Positions 8,041-16,703 of a stretch of 64,000 nt of DNA are shown in pieces. The translations under genes were made by a program, and so were the position numbers. The notes under the pieces are model-generated. The model was not told the origin of the DNA and ran no database searches. It saw only the letters and a list, made by a program, of their open reading frames with translations. Position 1 is the stretch's first letter, and every line of letters begins with the position of its first letter. The DNA comes from Cnuella takakiae (GTDB lineage: Bacteria > Bacteroidota > Bacteroidia > Chitinophagales > Chitinophagaceae), in contig NZ_MTFE01000010.1 of assembly GCF_001953305.1 (NCBI RefSeq), positions 3,091,622 to 3,155,621 on the forward strand, given 5' to 3'.

Positions 8041-9003
8041 TTAAGGCCTTGTTTGTTTTACCTGTTCAGCCAAAGCATTCTGGAGCTTGCTGAATGCATC
8101 AGTTGTAATGCTGAATACCGTGCCGTGGCGGATGCCCGGCGGCATGGACAGTTGGGCGGAGATATCCTCCCAGTTTTGAAGGTCTTTGGAGCGGAGGGCA
8201 CCATAGCGGTGGTCGCGGTATTTGTCAAAGTACACCACCCAGTGGTTATCTATTTTAACTGCCGTAGGACCCTCAGCCCAGTACTTGCCGGTGATGGGTG
8301 CCGAGGCCTTGCTGTATGGTCCTTCGATATTCTTTGCCCTTGCTATGCGGATATTCTTTTCTTCAGGCCACCGGGTTTCGTTTTTCAGGAACATGAGGTA
8401 TCCCCTGCCTTCCTGTACAATGGAGGCATCAATTACGCTGTAACCGGGTTCGTACAAAAGTTTGGCGGGTGAGAAATGTACAAAATCAGGGGTGGTAACA
8501 TAATACATCCGGTGGTTGTAACTGCTTTCAGCAGCCGTGTCCTTATTAGGGTAGCGGCCTGCAATGGTCGTAGCCCAGTAGATGATGTACTGTTTGGAAC
8601 GGGGATCATAATTCAGCTCGGGTGCCCAGCAGTTGCGGGCACTGTCCGTTCCTTCCATCACGGGCAGGTAGCGCTGCTCGCTCCAGTGGACGAGGTCTTT
8701 TGAATAGGCATAACCAATGCCTTTTGCATTCCAGCTTACCGTCCACACCATGTGGTACAGCCCGTCCGGACCGATGGTGATGTGCGGGTCGCGCATCAGC
8801 CGGTCTTTGGAAACTGTTGGCCGAAGGAAGCTGCTGTCCTCCTTAAGCGCCGACCATTTCAACCCATCATGGCTATAAGCCAGGTGGAGGCCATCCTGTC
8901 CGTTTTGTTTGAAATAGGAAAACAGGTACACGGGCTTGTTTTGTTGCGCCTGCACCGTACAGGCAATGCACAAAGCGGCCAGGCATAGAAGAAGGTATCG
9001 CAT
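8041..9003 (-). CDS. Glycoside hydrolase family 43-like beta-propeller enzyme, secreted
   Basis: 320 residues from the ATG at 9003, where the signal peptide starts (MRYLLLCLAALCIACTVQAQ); the longer start at 9027 would run into the preceding GH2 gene. Repeated propeller-blade motifs are seen: LHLAYSHDGLKW, MRDPHITIGPDGLYHMVW, GIGYAYSKDLVHW, CWAPELNYD, VIDASIVQ and YWAEGPTAVKI. These match the five-bladed GH43/GH117-type fold; MRDPHI, WAPE and AEGP are the likely sites of the catalytic Asp, Asp and Glu. GH43 members release arabinose or galactose from pectin side chains. It is the last gene of the operon, 10 bp after the GH2 gene, which suits arabinogalactan side-chain trimming. Subfamily not determined. 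Confidence 0.78.
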   Translation of the reverse strand: MRYLLLCLAALCIACTVQAQQNKPVYLFSYFKQNGQDGLHLAYSHDGLKWSALKEDSSFLRPTVSKDRLMRDPHITIGPDGLYHMVWTVSWNAKGIGYAYSKDLVHWSEQRYLPVMEGTDSARNCWAPELNYDPRSKQYIIYWATTIAGRYPNKDTAAESSYNHRMYYVTTPDFVHFSPAKLLYEPGYSVIDASIVQEGRGYLMFLKNETRWPEEKNIRIARAKNIEGPYSKASAPITGKYWAEGPTAVKIDNHWVVYFDKYRDHRYGALRSKDLQNWEDISAQLSMPPGIRHGTVFSITTDAFSKLQNALAEQVKQTRP

Positions 9004-9013
9004 TGGGGGTGGT

Positions 9014-11869
9014 TTATAAAAGTTCATTCACGGCGGGCATGGTAAACTGCTTGTCACCCTTTGTGGGTTTGGGCAGCCCGAAATAAAAATAAATGGTTCT
9101 TTTAGTAGTGCCGTTTACCGTGTTCCACTCGCTTTGCGGCCCCAGCGATTTGGTGTTGGTATTGATGTTGAGTGCCAGCTTGGTACCGATGGGTGGTATG
9201 TGGTCCAGAAAGGACAGGTTGCCCACGGGCAGTTCGGGGTGCGGCTTTACACCCGACAAACCATAGAAGTCAAACAGGCGGATAAACAGCCCCGGGTGGG
9301 GAGAAGCTACGGTAAACTTGCCTTCAACGGTGTTGAGTTGCATCCAGCTGATATCGGCATAATAACCTTTAAACTCGGGCAGCTGCCAGGGCGCCGAGCC
9401 TGTTTGGTTGTTGTTGTACATGCTTTCCCAAACATTATCCGTAACGCCCTGCAGCCTGTTTTTCCATACCCGGTAAGGACCCTTGCCCAGCCATTTGGCA
9501 CCCAGTACAAAGTTTTCGGGGTAGGTAAAGGAAATACCGGTAAAAGGATATTGCCCGTTGAGGGTATAGGCATAATCGAGCTGCAGCCAGCCGCTGCCCC
9601 AGATTTTCCACTTCATGTACTGCAGGGCGCCGCTATACTGGAACTCGGCTACCTGGCTGTTTCCTTCGGCATAAGTGCGTACGCTTTCCAGCTTGCTGTC
9701 GCCGCTTACCAGTATGGGGCCTTTGCCAAAGGAAAGCGCATCGCTTGCTGCAGGTTTAACGTACTGCAGCAGTCCGTCTTTTTTACCGATGCTTACCGTG
9801 AGCTCGCTGCCTGAAAGGGTAACCAGCGAGTCGGTTTCGGTAAGCTTGGTTGCAGCGGTATCCAACAGGGCAACGGCTCCTGCCAGCAGGTCCTGTCCCT
9901 CTTTGGTACGGAAGGTCCACTGGTAAATTTTTTTTCCCGAAGGATCAAATGCTGCCACCTGCAAAGCGTCGGCATCTTTCCAGGTGGCTGGCAGGCCCAG
10001 GTGCAGGCTGCCCTGTGCGCCACCGGGTGCAATATCCGGGGCAATAGACTGCCCTTTTGCCTGTATATCATAGCCAGCAAAAGGATCGGAGGGCTTTTTA
10101 TAATTGACCAGGGCCCAGGTAAAATGGCAGGCTTTGAGGTTGGTAAAATGATAGCGGTTTTCCAGCGGCAGGCTACCGTTGAAACCGGCAGGCAGCTCTT
10201 GCACCAGCATCTTTACCGGTGCATAGATTTCCCTGATGGCCCAAAAGCTGCCTTCTTTCTGGCGGTGTGGTCCCAGCACGCCATCGGGAGCGTTGAGGCC
10301 GTTTACATCTATTTGGTTGTTAAAGTCGGTGCGCACCAGGCCTTCATCCACCAGGGCCCACAAAAAGCCGCCGGCACCGCGCTTTTCTTTCCAGTGCAGT
10401 TCCCAAAAATCGGAAAGCGCTGCAGCACCCCCGCCATCATCCTGTGCGTGGAGGAACTCAGTGGGCATATAGATATTGCTGTCGGCAACAATGGCCTTGG
10501 TGCTGTAGTAATCTTCGTAGTGGTTGCAATCGATGCCATGGAAGGCATTGCCGGGACGGTGGTGGGCATGAATAACAGGGTGATGAGAAAGGTCGTATTG
10601 CCCGTAATCATCATCCAGTTCCTTGTTGTGGCCGCCTTCGTTGCCATTGCTCCAGATGAGGACGGAGGGATGGTTGGCATCGCGCAAAACCATTTCTTTT
10701 ACCAGCTTGCTGCCGGCTTTGGTGCTATAGGCCTTTTGCCAACCAGCCAGTTCATCCAGCACATACAAACCCAGCGAGTCGCATATTTCCAAAAAACGTT
10801 TATCGGGCGGGTAATGCGAACACCGCACCGCGTTCATGTTCATCTCTTTGATCAGTTGCACATCCAGCAGGTCGGTTTCTGGGCGGGTGGCCCTGCCGGT
10901 TTCGGGCCACCACACATGGCGGTTGATGCCCTTCATTTTGATCTTGGTGCCATTGAGGTAGATACCATCACCCTGCCTTATTTCGATGGTACGAAAACCA
11001 AAGCGGTCACCTGTTTGGTATCCGGTTTTGCCACCGCTTGCCAGGCTTAGTTCAAAGCGGTACATGTGCGGTGTTTCGGCGGTCCACAACTTTGGGTTGC
11101 TTACCACGGTGGACAGCTGCACCAGGCTATCGCCTTTATTGGCTTTGGCAGTTGCAGAGCCTACCTGTTTGCCCTGCCCATCCAGTATGCGGGCCACCAG
11201 CGTCGCGCCTTGCTCCAGGCCGGACAGGTGTGCCTGCAGCCGGAAGCTGCCATCCGCCTTAGCATCCACCACTGCATGTTCAATAAAGCTCGTAGGTACG
11301 GCTTCCAGGTACACCGGCCGGAAGATGCCGCCCAGTATCCAGTAGTCGGCAAGGCGTTCGGCATTGTTCACCGACTCATCCGCCGACATCTTGCTGACGG
11401 TAGCCTCCAGCAGGTTTTCTTTACCAAACATCACCTTGTCTGTTACCTCGTACTTAAACCGGTAGAATGCCCCCTGGTGCATTTCACCTGCAGGCTTGCC
11501 ATTGATCTTTACATCGGTATCCGTCATGGATCCTTCAAATACCAGGAATACCTTTTTGCCTTTCCAGCCCTGGGGCACCCTGAACTTGTGTCGGTACAAA
11601 CCTTTTTCATCAGCAAAGCGGAAGTTTTTGCCATAGGTTTTGTAATCACGGCCATAGTTGTAGGCGCCAAAGCCTTGTTGCTCCCAATGTGCGGGTACCG
11701 GGATCCGGGTCCAGGTGCCGCTTTTGCGGCCACCGGTGCAATAAAAATCCCAGTCAACGGTATGGTTTACATCCCTGCCGGAGAGGTACTGAATTTCCTT
11801 CTGCTGTGCGCCTGCCGCTAAGGATGCCGAGAGGGCAAGAGCGGCCATGTATTTTTTGATACCGAACAT
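9014..11869 (-). CDS. Glycoside hydrolase family 2 (beta-galactosidase type)
   Basis: 951 residues from the ATG at 11869 with signal peptide (MFGIKKYMAALALSASLAAGAQ); the in-frame start at 11962 only adds a polar leader. Order of domains: sugar-binding jelly roll (about 40-220, with GFGAYNYGRDYKTYG and FEGSMTDTDVKINGK), immunoglobulin-like domain, then the TIM barrel with INRHVWWPETGR, NMNAVRCSHYPPDKRF, the acid/base Glu in LIWSNGNEGGH and the probable nucleophile Glu in YMPTEFLHA. The C-terminal beta domain contains the ISWMQLNTVEGKF segment typical of large-chain beta-galactosidases. It probably removes beta-galactose from RG-I side chains in the periplasm. Operon neighbours are GH106 upstream and the GH43-like gene downstream. 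Confidence 0.9.
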   Translation of the reverse strand: MFGIKKYMAALALSASLAAGAQQKEIQYLSGRDVNHTVDWDFYCTGGRKSGTWTRIPVPAHWEQQGFGAYNYGRDYKTYGKNFRFADEKGLYRHKFRVPQGWKGKKVFLVFEGSMTDTDVKINGKPAGEMHQGAFYRFKYEVTDKVMFGKENLLEATVSKMSADESVNNAERLADYWILGGIFRPVYLEAVPTSFIEHAVVDAKADGSFRLQAHLSGLEQGATLVARILDGQGKQVGSATAKANKGDSLVQLSTVVSNPKLWTAETPHMYRFELSLASGGKTGYQTGDRFGFRTIEIRQGDGIYLNGTKIKMKGINRHVWWPETGRATRPETDLLDVQLIKEMNMNAVRCSHYPPDKRFLEICDSLGLYVLDELAGWQKAYSTKAGSKLVKEMVLRDANHPSVLIWSNGNEGGHNKELDDDYGQYDLSHHPVIHAHHRPGNAFHGIDCNHYEDYYSTKAIVADSNIYMPTEFLHAQDDGGGAAALSDFWELHWKEKRGAGGFLWALVDEGLVRTDFNNQIDVNGLNAPDGVLGPHRQKEGSFWAIREIYAPVKMLVQELPAGFNGSLPLENRYHFTNLKACHFTWALVNYKKPSDPFAGYDIQAKGQSIAPDIAPGGAQGSLHLGLPATWKDADALQVAAFDPSGKKIYQWTFRTKEGQDLLAGAVALLDTAATKLTETDSLVTLSGSELTVSIGKKDGLLQYVKPAASDALSFGKGPILVSGDSKLESVRTYAEGNSQVAEFQYSGALQYMKWKIWGSGWLQLDYAYTLNGQYPFTGISFTYPENFVLGAKWLGKGPYRVWKNRLQGVTDNVWESMYNNNQTGSAPWQLPEFKGYYADISWMQLNTVEGKFTVASPHPGLFIRLFDFYGLSGVKPHPELPVGNLSFLDHIPPIGTKLALNINTNTKSLGPQSEWNTVNGTTKRTIYFYFGLPKPTKGDKQFTMPAVNELL

Positions 11870-12013
11870 GCATCTAATTTTTGTAGGTGGGTGTAAACGA
11901 AAACGCAATGCTGCATCACCATCACAGCTTATGGCGCCATCCTTGAAAAGGAATACCACCACCTGAATAACGCATAATTTGTCTGCCTTTGATTAGGGTA
12001 GTGCAGTATTGGT

Positions 12014-14836
12014 TTATTTCAGGGGTGATAGGGTTACAGGTCCCAACAAACCCGAAGACTGCGGCTCCCAACCAGAAGCATCAAACACGCCGTTCTTTAA
12101 GTTGGTGCGGATGCGTGCCGACATATTGATGTTGTAAAACTTTTTCCACTCAATGCCGTTGCGGTCCATGTAGCGGATGCGGTTGGCCATCAGGTTGGCT
12201 ACTTCAATCACCAGTTCGTTGGAAGCCTTCATTTCTTGAGCGGGTATCACCAGGTAGAAATAGGGCCCTATAAGAGAAGCCATTTTTTTGCCGTTTAGGT
12301 AAACAGTAGCTGTTTCATCTACGTGGCCCAGGTGAAGAAGGTAATTCGCAACCTGACCCGATGGCTTGGGAATTACGGTTCTATACCTTGCCACACCTGA
12401 AAAGTTCTGGTAGCTGCTATCCTTTTCTTCGGTCCAGGAGCGCAGCGTGGTGGTGGTAAAAGGTGGAGGTAATACTGGCCCGCCACTCATAAAGCTTACT
12501 TCCCACCGGGTAATGCGGACGGGTGCTTCACCTAATTGTTCAATATAAGGAAAGGGCTTGTCTGCCTGCGTCTTATTGAAGGTTCGGATAAGTGTCGAAG
12601 CATGGGGCAACAATTGCAGCCAAACCTGCAGTTTACCTCCTTCAATCCGGGTGCGTGCCAGCCCCTTGTTGCCAGTGGCGGCATCAAACAAGGCCACAGA
12701 AGCAGCCTTTACTGCTAACGGTACCCAGCCTTCAAAAACCTGGTCTTTCCGGTTGTTTATAAAATACGTGTGTCCATCGCTGTTAGCCCTGCGCACAAAC
12801 TGCAAACCCTGCTCTGCAAGTTCCTCTTTACGGATGCTGCCTGCTGACATAAGGTTATTGAGGTCTTTGCCTATTATTACGCTACCCTGTCCCAGTACTG
12901 CGGTTTGTATGCCTTCCTTAGTGGTAAAGCGCAGCTGCTGCAATAAACGTTGCATTTGGTTGCGGCGTTGCTCCAGCTGGTGCAAGCCAGGAACATCCTT
13001 GGGCAGCTCATTTAATACCAGCAGTTGTGCGCCCCCTTTTACCAACTCCAGGAGCTTGGTGAGTGTTTCCAGTGGCAGGTAGGTATTGGCAGGGAGCAGG
13101 ATGGTTTGGTAGGTTACGCCGCCTGTTTGCAGCTTACCGCCTGCCACCTTCATCTGCTGTAATTGGCGGTCGGAAAAGAAGTCGAATGTATACCCGCCTT
13201 CTTCAAGCGATTTTGCGGTGTGCTCAAAGGTGCTGCCCTCCCAGTTCTTTTCCATGCCGTCGAAATGCTGGAGCATCAGGTTGCCCGGTTCCATGTACTT
13301 GTCTACCATGGGGAGGTAGAGCAACACATCGTTGTTAGGTTTGCCTGCCTGCAAAAAGCTTTGGGTGCGGGCAACATAGTCGTTGAGTGCTTTGAAGTCC
13401 TTCCATTGCGGGTTGGCCTGGTTAAAATGCGTAGCTGCATAAAACAACCATCCGGGCCATGTCGCGTCTTTTGGTGAGTAGTTTACGCCGTGATAGAAGA
13501 TATGGTTCACCCCCCCGAGGAAGAACAGGTCCACGATCTTTTTTACATCACCCCATGAGTTGAGAAAATGCTCGTTGAGCCAGGTTGCCGACTCCGATGA
13601 AACCAGGGGTTTGCCCATTACGTTGGCAGTAGAGGTCGCAAACTTAAAGCGCAGCACATCGTTGCCTTCTGTTTCCGGTATGTCGATGGCGCCGTACAGG
13701 TCCAGCAGGTTGGCAGGAGAGCCATGCGACTGGTTGCGGATCAACTTGCCTTTGCCGGCGCCCCATTTCTTCCACTCGCGGGTAAAGTTCTCGAGGATCA
13801 GTTCGTCGATGGTGGCGCGGTAGTCGTACAACACGCGGCGGTTTTTTTCAGGGTCCGCCTGCTGGAAAAGGGCGGGCAGTTGCTGGCGCAGGTCGTAGCC
13901 ACGTCTTTTTTGGAAAATATCAAAGAAGCCGGGCGTCCAGTTGCTTTGCCCGCGGGCATCGTCCACTTCGTACGAGTCGTTGAAAAGAGCCCTGAGGTAA
14001 TAAAGGTCACGGCCCTTGAAAGCAGTATCAAAGCGGCGCAGGAAAGTATGGAGTGCATCTGCCGAAAAATGGTCGATGGCATAGCCTTCGCCACCGGGAG
14101 CCGCCCGTTCCACCATTTTTCCATGGAGGCCCTGGAATAGTGCATACAGGTTCCAGTTGCCTTCAGGAGCCGTCCAGTTGAGGGTACCAACTGCGTCGAC
14201 ATTTTTGGTCAAGTCAATCACCTGTCCTTTATCGGAATAGGCCATCAGGCTTTGCAGGTCCAGCTTACCGGAAAAGCGCACCTGGTCGAGTGCCAGTGCC
14301 TGCAGGTCCTTGTTGATGGCAATATCGCGGTTGATCTCGCTTTCCTTGCGGGACGTGGTGTTGGCGGTGCGCACAAAGCCTTCCTGTACCAGTTGAACGG
14401 GTTCCTGGAGCTTTTCGCCGCCCTTTAGCTTGAAGGTTTTGTATTGCACTGTTTTACTGGCGTCTTTATCCTTGATCCAGGGTCCGCCAAAGGGCCAGCC
14501 GGTGCCGTTGGCCATATCTATACCGATACCCAACTTTTTGGCTTCCTGCAGGCTGTATGCCAGCATGTCCATCCACTTGGGTGTGAGGAAAGGAATAAAC
14601 TTTTGCTCTTCCCCTTTTACCCCGTAGATGGGTGTGATCTCCAGTCCACCCAACCCTGCCGCGGCATAATCCTGCATGTTGCTGCGGAGGTTGGCGGTAT
14701 CTACTGCGCTGCCTTCCCACCACCAACGGGCCCATGGTTTGTTTGTTTGTTTGATGGGTGGCCATGCCACCTGTGCCGATGCGGGCAGCATGCCTGCTGC
14801 CAGTAAGGTTCCAATTGCGAGTTTGCGGATCTGCAT
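12014..14836 (-). CDS. Glycoside hydrolase family 106, alpha-L-rhamnosidase
   Basis: 940 residues from the ATG at 14836, where a normal signal peptide begins (MQIRKLAIGTLLAAGMLPASAQ). An upstream ATG at 14947 would add 37 residues translated from an apparent dispersed repeat and is rejected. GH106 hallmarks: KPWARWWWEGSAVD, AAGLGGLEITPIYG, IDMANGTGWPFGGPW near the N-terminus, then FNDSYEVDDARGQSNWTPGFFDIFQKRRGYD and HGSPANLLDLYGAIDIPETEG in the catalytic region, with a C-terminal beta-sandwich that binds sugar (YLLHLGHVDETATVYLNGKK). GH106 enzymes release alpha-L-rhamnose, from RG-I oligosaccharides in the best-known cases. It lies 144 bp upstream of the GH2 gene in the same direction. Confidence 0.92.
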   Translation of the reverse strand: MQIRKLAIGTLLAAGMLPASAQVAWPPIKQTNKPWARWWWEGSAVDTANLRSNMQDYAAAGLGGLEITPIYGVKGEEQKFIPFLTPKWMDMLAYSLQEAKKLGIGIDMANGTGWPFGGPWIKDKDASKTVQYKTFKLKGGEKLQEPVQLVQEGFVRTANTTSRKESEINRDIAINKDLQALALDQVRFSGKLDLQSLMAYSDKGQVIDLTKNVDAVGTLNWTAPEGNWNLYALFQGLHGKMVERAAPGGEGYAIDHFSADALHTFLRRFDTAFKGRDLYYLRALFNDSYEVDDARGQSNWTPGFFDIFQKRRGYDLRQQLPALFQQADPEKNRRVLYDYRATIDELILENFTREWKKWGAGKGKLIRNQSHGSPANLLDLYGAIDIPETEGNDVLRFKFATSTANVMGKPLVSSESATWLNEHFLNSWGDVKKIVDLFFLGGVNHIFYHGVNYSPKDATWPGWLFYAATHFNQANPQWKDFKALNDYVARTQSFLQAGKPNNDVLLYLPMVDKYMEPGNLMLQHFDGMEKNWEGSTFEHTAKSLEEGGYTFDFFSDRQLQQMKVAGGKLQTGGVTYQTILLPANTYLPLETLTKLLELVKGGAQLLVLNELPKDVPGLHQLEQRRNQMQRLLQQLRFTTKEGIQTAVLGQGSVIIGKDLNNLMSAGSIRKEELAEQGLQFVRRANSDGHTYFINNRKDQVFEGWVPLAVKAASVALFDAATGNKGLARTRIEGGKLQVWLQLLPHASTLIRTFNKTQADKPFPYIEQLGEAPVRITRWEVSFMSGGPVLPPPFTTTTLRSWTEEKDSSYQNFSGVARYRTVIPKPSGQVANYLLHLGHVDETATVYLNGKKMASLIGPYFYLVIPAQEMKASNELVIEVANLMANRIRYMDRNGIEWKKFYNINMSARIRTNLKNGVFDASGWEPQSSGLLGPVTLSPLK

Positions 14837-14867
14837 AAATAGGTTGCTAGAAGGTGAACCAAAGAAG

Positions 14868-14945
14868 ACAGGGACGACAGGGAGAACACAGGATTGCCCT
14901 TTGTGCACTTTCCTGTTCTGCGTGTCTTTGTGGTTTGACTTTTTC
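14868..14945. repeat. Probable dispersed intergenic repeat
   Basis: The stretch just before the GH106 start contains repeated TTTGTG/CTTTGTGG-like words (CCTTTGTGCAC, GTGTCTTTGTGG on the plus strand). I recall runs of this kind, built from CACAAAGACAC-type words, as frequent intergenic repeats in Bacteroidota; that is memory, not a search. It explains the spurious N-terminal extension of the GH106 reading frame. Confidence 0.45.
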
Positions 14946-14974
14946 ATGCTTAAAATGATCGGTTGCCGATTAGC

Positions 14975-16273
14975 TTAGTTGCCATCTGGTTTTGCGCCTG
15001 CTGTACTGGTGTTCAGGGGCAGGGAAAAATGTTCAAATCGTGGTGGTTTTGCAGGGTCGTAAGGCGCCAGGTCCTTGCGCAGCAATTTGGCTAAGGGCAG
15101 GTTGTTGTCCTTCATGCCTTGCGCTACGCACCGTGCCAGCTGGTAAGCTCCAAACTCAGTAAAATGTGTATCGTCTTTCAATGCTTTATCCTGCCCGGGA
15201 AAACTATGTTCCGGAAAATGTACAAAAGCCTTTATGCTTTCTACCGGTCCCCAGGCCTCGTACAGTGTCTTACTCATTGCGTTGAGGTCAATCACCGGTG
15301 TGCGGGTTTCCAGGCCAGTTTGTCTTACAGCTTCGGGATAATCCAATAAAGTATTGATGATATGCCCTGTGCTGTCGAAATGCCTACGATGCATGGAGGT
15401 TACCAGCACGGGTATCCCGCCCTTGCTCCTGGCCAGTTCGATATACTTTTTCAGGGTTTCTTTGTAAGTAGTGAAAGGCTCAAGATAATTGCCGCCCGGC
15501 TTTTGGTCGTTGTGGGCAAACTCAATAAACAGGTAATCGCCTTTTTGCATCAGGGATAAGATCTTGGCAAGCCTGCCTTCGCGTTCGAAAGCTTTCAGGG
15601 TCTCGCCCGATTCGGCATAATTGGCTACAGCCACTTTATTGCCCTGGAAAAAAGAAGGAATCATCTGTCCCCATGCGGCATAAGGAATATTGGCCTGGTC
15701 CACCACAGTGGAGTTGCCTGCAAGGAAAACAGTAGTGATTTTGGTTGCTGGTTTTATTTCAATGGCACGCACACCGGGGGCTTTGCCATTGAAGTGTAAG
15801 GTGAGCTTATTGTCCCAGTGCAGGTATTCTTTCTCTCTTTCTTTCAATTTAACCGGCTTACCCGTGCTGTGGTTGATGCTGTCGCGCAGGTGAACGTTCA
15901 ATGTAGTCCATTTTTGTTGCCCCCTGCGGGTAACTACTTCTTCTGCCAGCAGTCTCCTGCACTCGGCGCGGATGGTGGTATTGCTGGCGCCATTTTCCTC
16001 ACCCGTTAAAACGCGTACCTCGTAATTGCCTTCAGGCAGTTTTACGGAAAAAGAAAAGTGGGCAGGTTTGCCAGCAGCCATGCTGCTTTCTTCAAGGCCA
16101 TAACCCGGTACATCCTGGTACTTCTGCTCTGGGCTGATGTACAGGGCACCTTTGGTTTTTGCATCCTTGCTAAAAATGAATTGCAGGGGCAATGAAAGAG
16201 ATTGCTGGGCATACAGGGATTGCAGGCTGCCCGAAAGCAAAAGGATGGATATCAGTGATGGAAACTTTTTCAT
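14975..16273 (-). CDS. Two-domain rhamnogalacturonan acetylesterase (SGNH, CE12-like)
   Basis: 432 residues from the ATG at 16273 (a TTG two codons upstream is the only longer start). Signal peptide MKKFPSLISILLLSGSLQSLYAQ, then a beta-sandwich domain of about 150 residues (FSFSVKLPEGNYEVRVLTGEENGAS, TLHFNGKAPGVRAIEIKPA), then the SGNH domain. Blocks: VFLAGNSTVVDQ (Ser; Asn replaces the usual Asp of GDS), NYAESGETLKAF, FIEFAHNDQKPGG (Ala replaces Gly of GHND) and KDDTHFTEFGAYQLA (Asp/His). This architecture is known in Bacteroidota pectin loci. First gene of the operon GH106-GH2-GH43, with a perfect -7 box 112 bp upstream. It differs from the two single-domain acetylesterases at 1-1563. Confidence 0.88.
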   Translation of the reverse strand: MKKFPSLISILLLSGSLQSLYAQQSLSLPLQFIFSKDAKTKGALYISPEQKYQDVPGYGLEESSMAAGKPAHFSFSVKLPEGNYEVRVLTGEENGASNTTIRAECRRLLAEEVVTRRGQQKWTTLNVHLRDSINHSTGKPVKLKEREKEYLHWDNKLTLHFNGKAPGVRAIEIKPATKITTVFLAGNSTVVDQANIPYAAWGQMIPSFFQGNKVAVANYAESGETLKAFEREGRLAKILSLMQKGDYLFIEFAHNDQKPGGNYLEPFTTYKETLKKYIELARSKGGIPVLVTSMHRRHFDSTGHIINTLLDYPEAVRQTGLETRTPVIDLNAMSKTLYEAWGPVESIKAFVHFPEHSFPGQDKALKDDTHFTEFGAYQLARCVAQGMKDNNLPLAKLLRKDLAPYDPAKPPRFEHFSLPLNTSTAGAKPDGN

Positions 16274-16384
16274 TGGCAAGCATGATTCTTCATCCTGTAA
16301 GTGCCACTGGCTAGCTGACCCATACAGGTTGATGGAACATTATTTTCAACAACTACAGGTGGCAATCCCTGTTGCGTAAGCTTT

Positions 16385-16392
16385 CAAATGTA
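16385..16392 (-). promoter_or_regulatory. Promoter -7 box for the acetylesterase-GH106-GH2-GH43 operon
   Basis: On the minus strand this reads TACATTTG, a perfect match to the Bacteroidota -7 consensus TAnnTTTG. Transcription would start near 16380 and give a leader of about 105 bases before the ATG at 16273. I do not see a well-spaced -33 TTTG. Confidence 0.5.
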
Positions 16393-16409
16393 AAAAGGTT
16401 CAATTAACG

Positions 16410-16421
16410 CTTGTTCACAAG
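16410..16421. promoter_or_regulatory. Candidate GntR-type operator (CTTGTTCACAAG)
   Basis: A 12-bp inverted repeat, CTTGT-TC-ACAAG, with the GTnnAC core seen in many GntR-family operators. It lies between the two divergent -7 boxes (16385-16392 and 16465-16472), so one bound protein could control both PUL operons. The GntR-type regulator at 32220-33254 is the obvious candidate ligand. Assignment is inference. Confidence 0.35.
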
Positions 16422-16464
16422 TTTTCATCAGGATGGCACAGGATGCCACCAAAATGGGCCACAC

Positions 16465-16472
16465 TACTTTTG
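16465..16472 (+). promoter_or_regulatory. Promoter -7 box for the FAS1/SusCD operon
   Basis: TACTTTTG matches TAnnTTTG perfectly. It would start transcription about 225 bases before the ATG at 16704, a long leader. No clear -33 element is visible, so this is tentative. The rest of the 16274-16703 gap holds no gene I would support. Confidence 0.35.
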
Positions 16473-16703
16473 ACGCCCTGAATACATGTGGAGCCACTGC
16501 ATACACATGTATAGCCAGCCGTTACCCTGGATTGATTGCCGTTGTTTGTTCTTTGCCCGCCGTGTCCTGCTTTGTGTTGTTGCCGCATTACGCCTACTGC
16601 CTAATCCTGTCCGGTTTGTCTTTTTAGTTTACACCGCTCCCCCTTTTGGAGCTGGCATCCCCTGCCCCATACCGAGACCCTATCTACAAAACTGCAAAGC
16701 TGT

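Noticed and set aside
7896..8093. Plus-strand open frame of 65 codons
   Set aside because: Runs through the terminator hairpin and into the end of the GH43-like gene; no signal, no motif.
10001..11050. Plus-strand open frame of 349 codons inside the GH2 gene
   Set aside because: Antisense shadow of a well-supported GH2 gene; no domains.
16433..16627. Plus-strand open frame of 64 codons in the divergent promoter region
   Set aside because: Cysteine- and leucine-rich without a start context; overlaps the predicted promoter.
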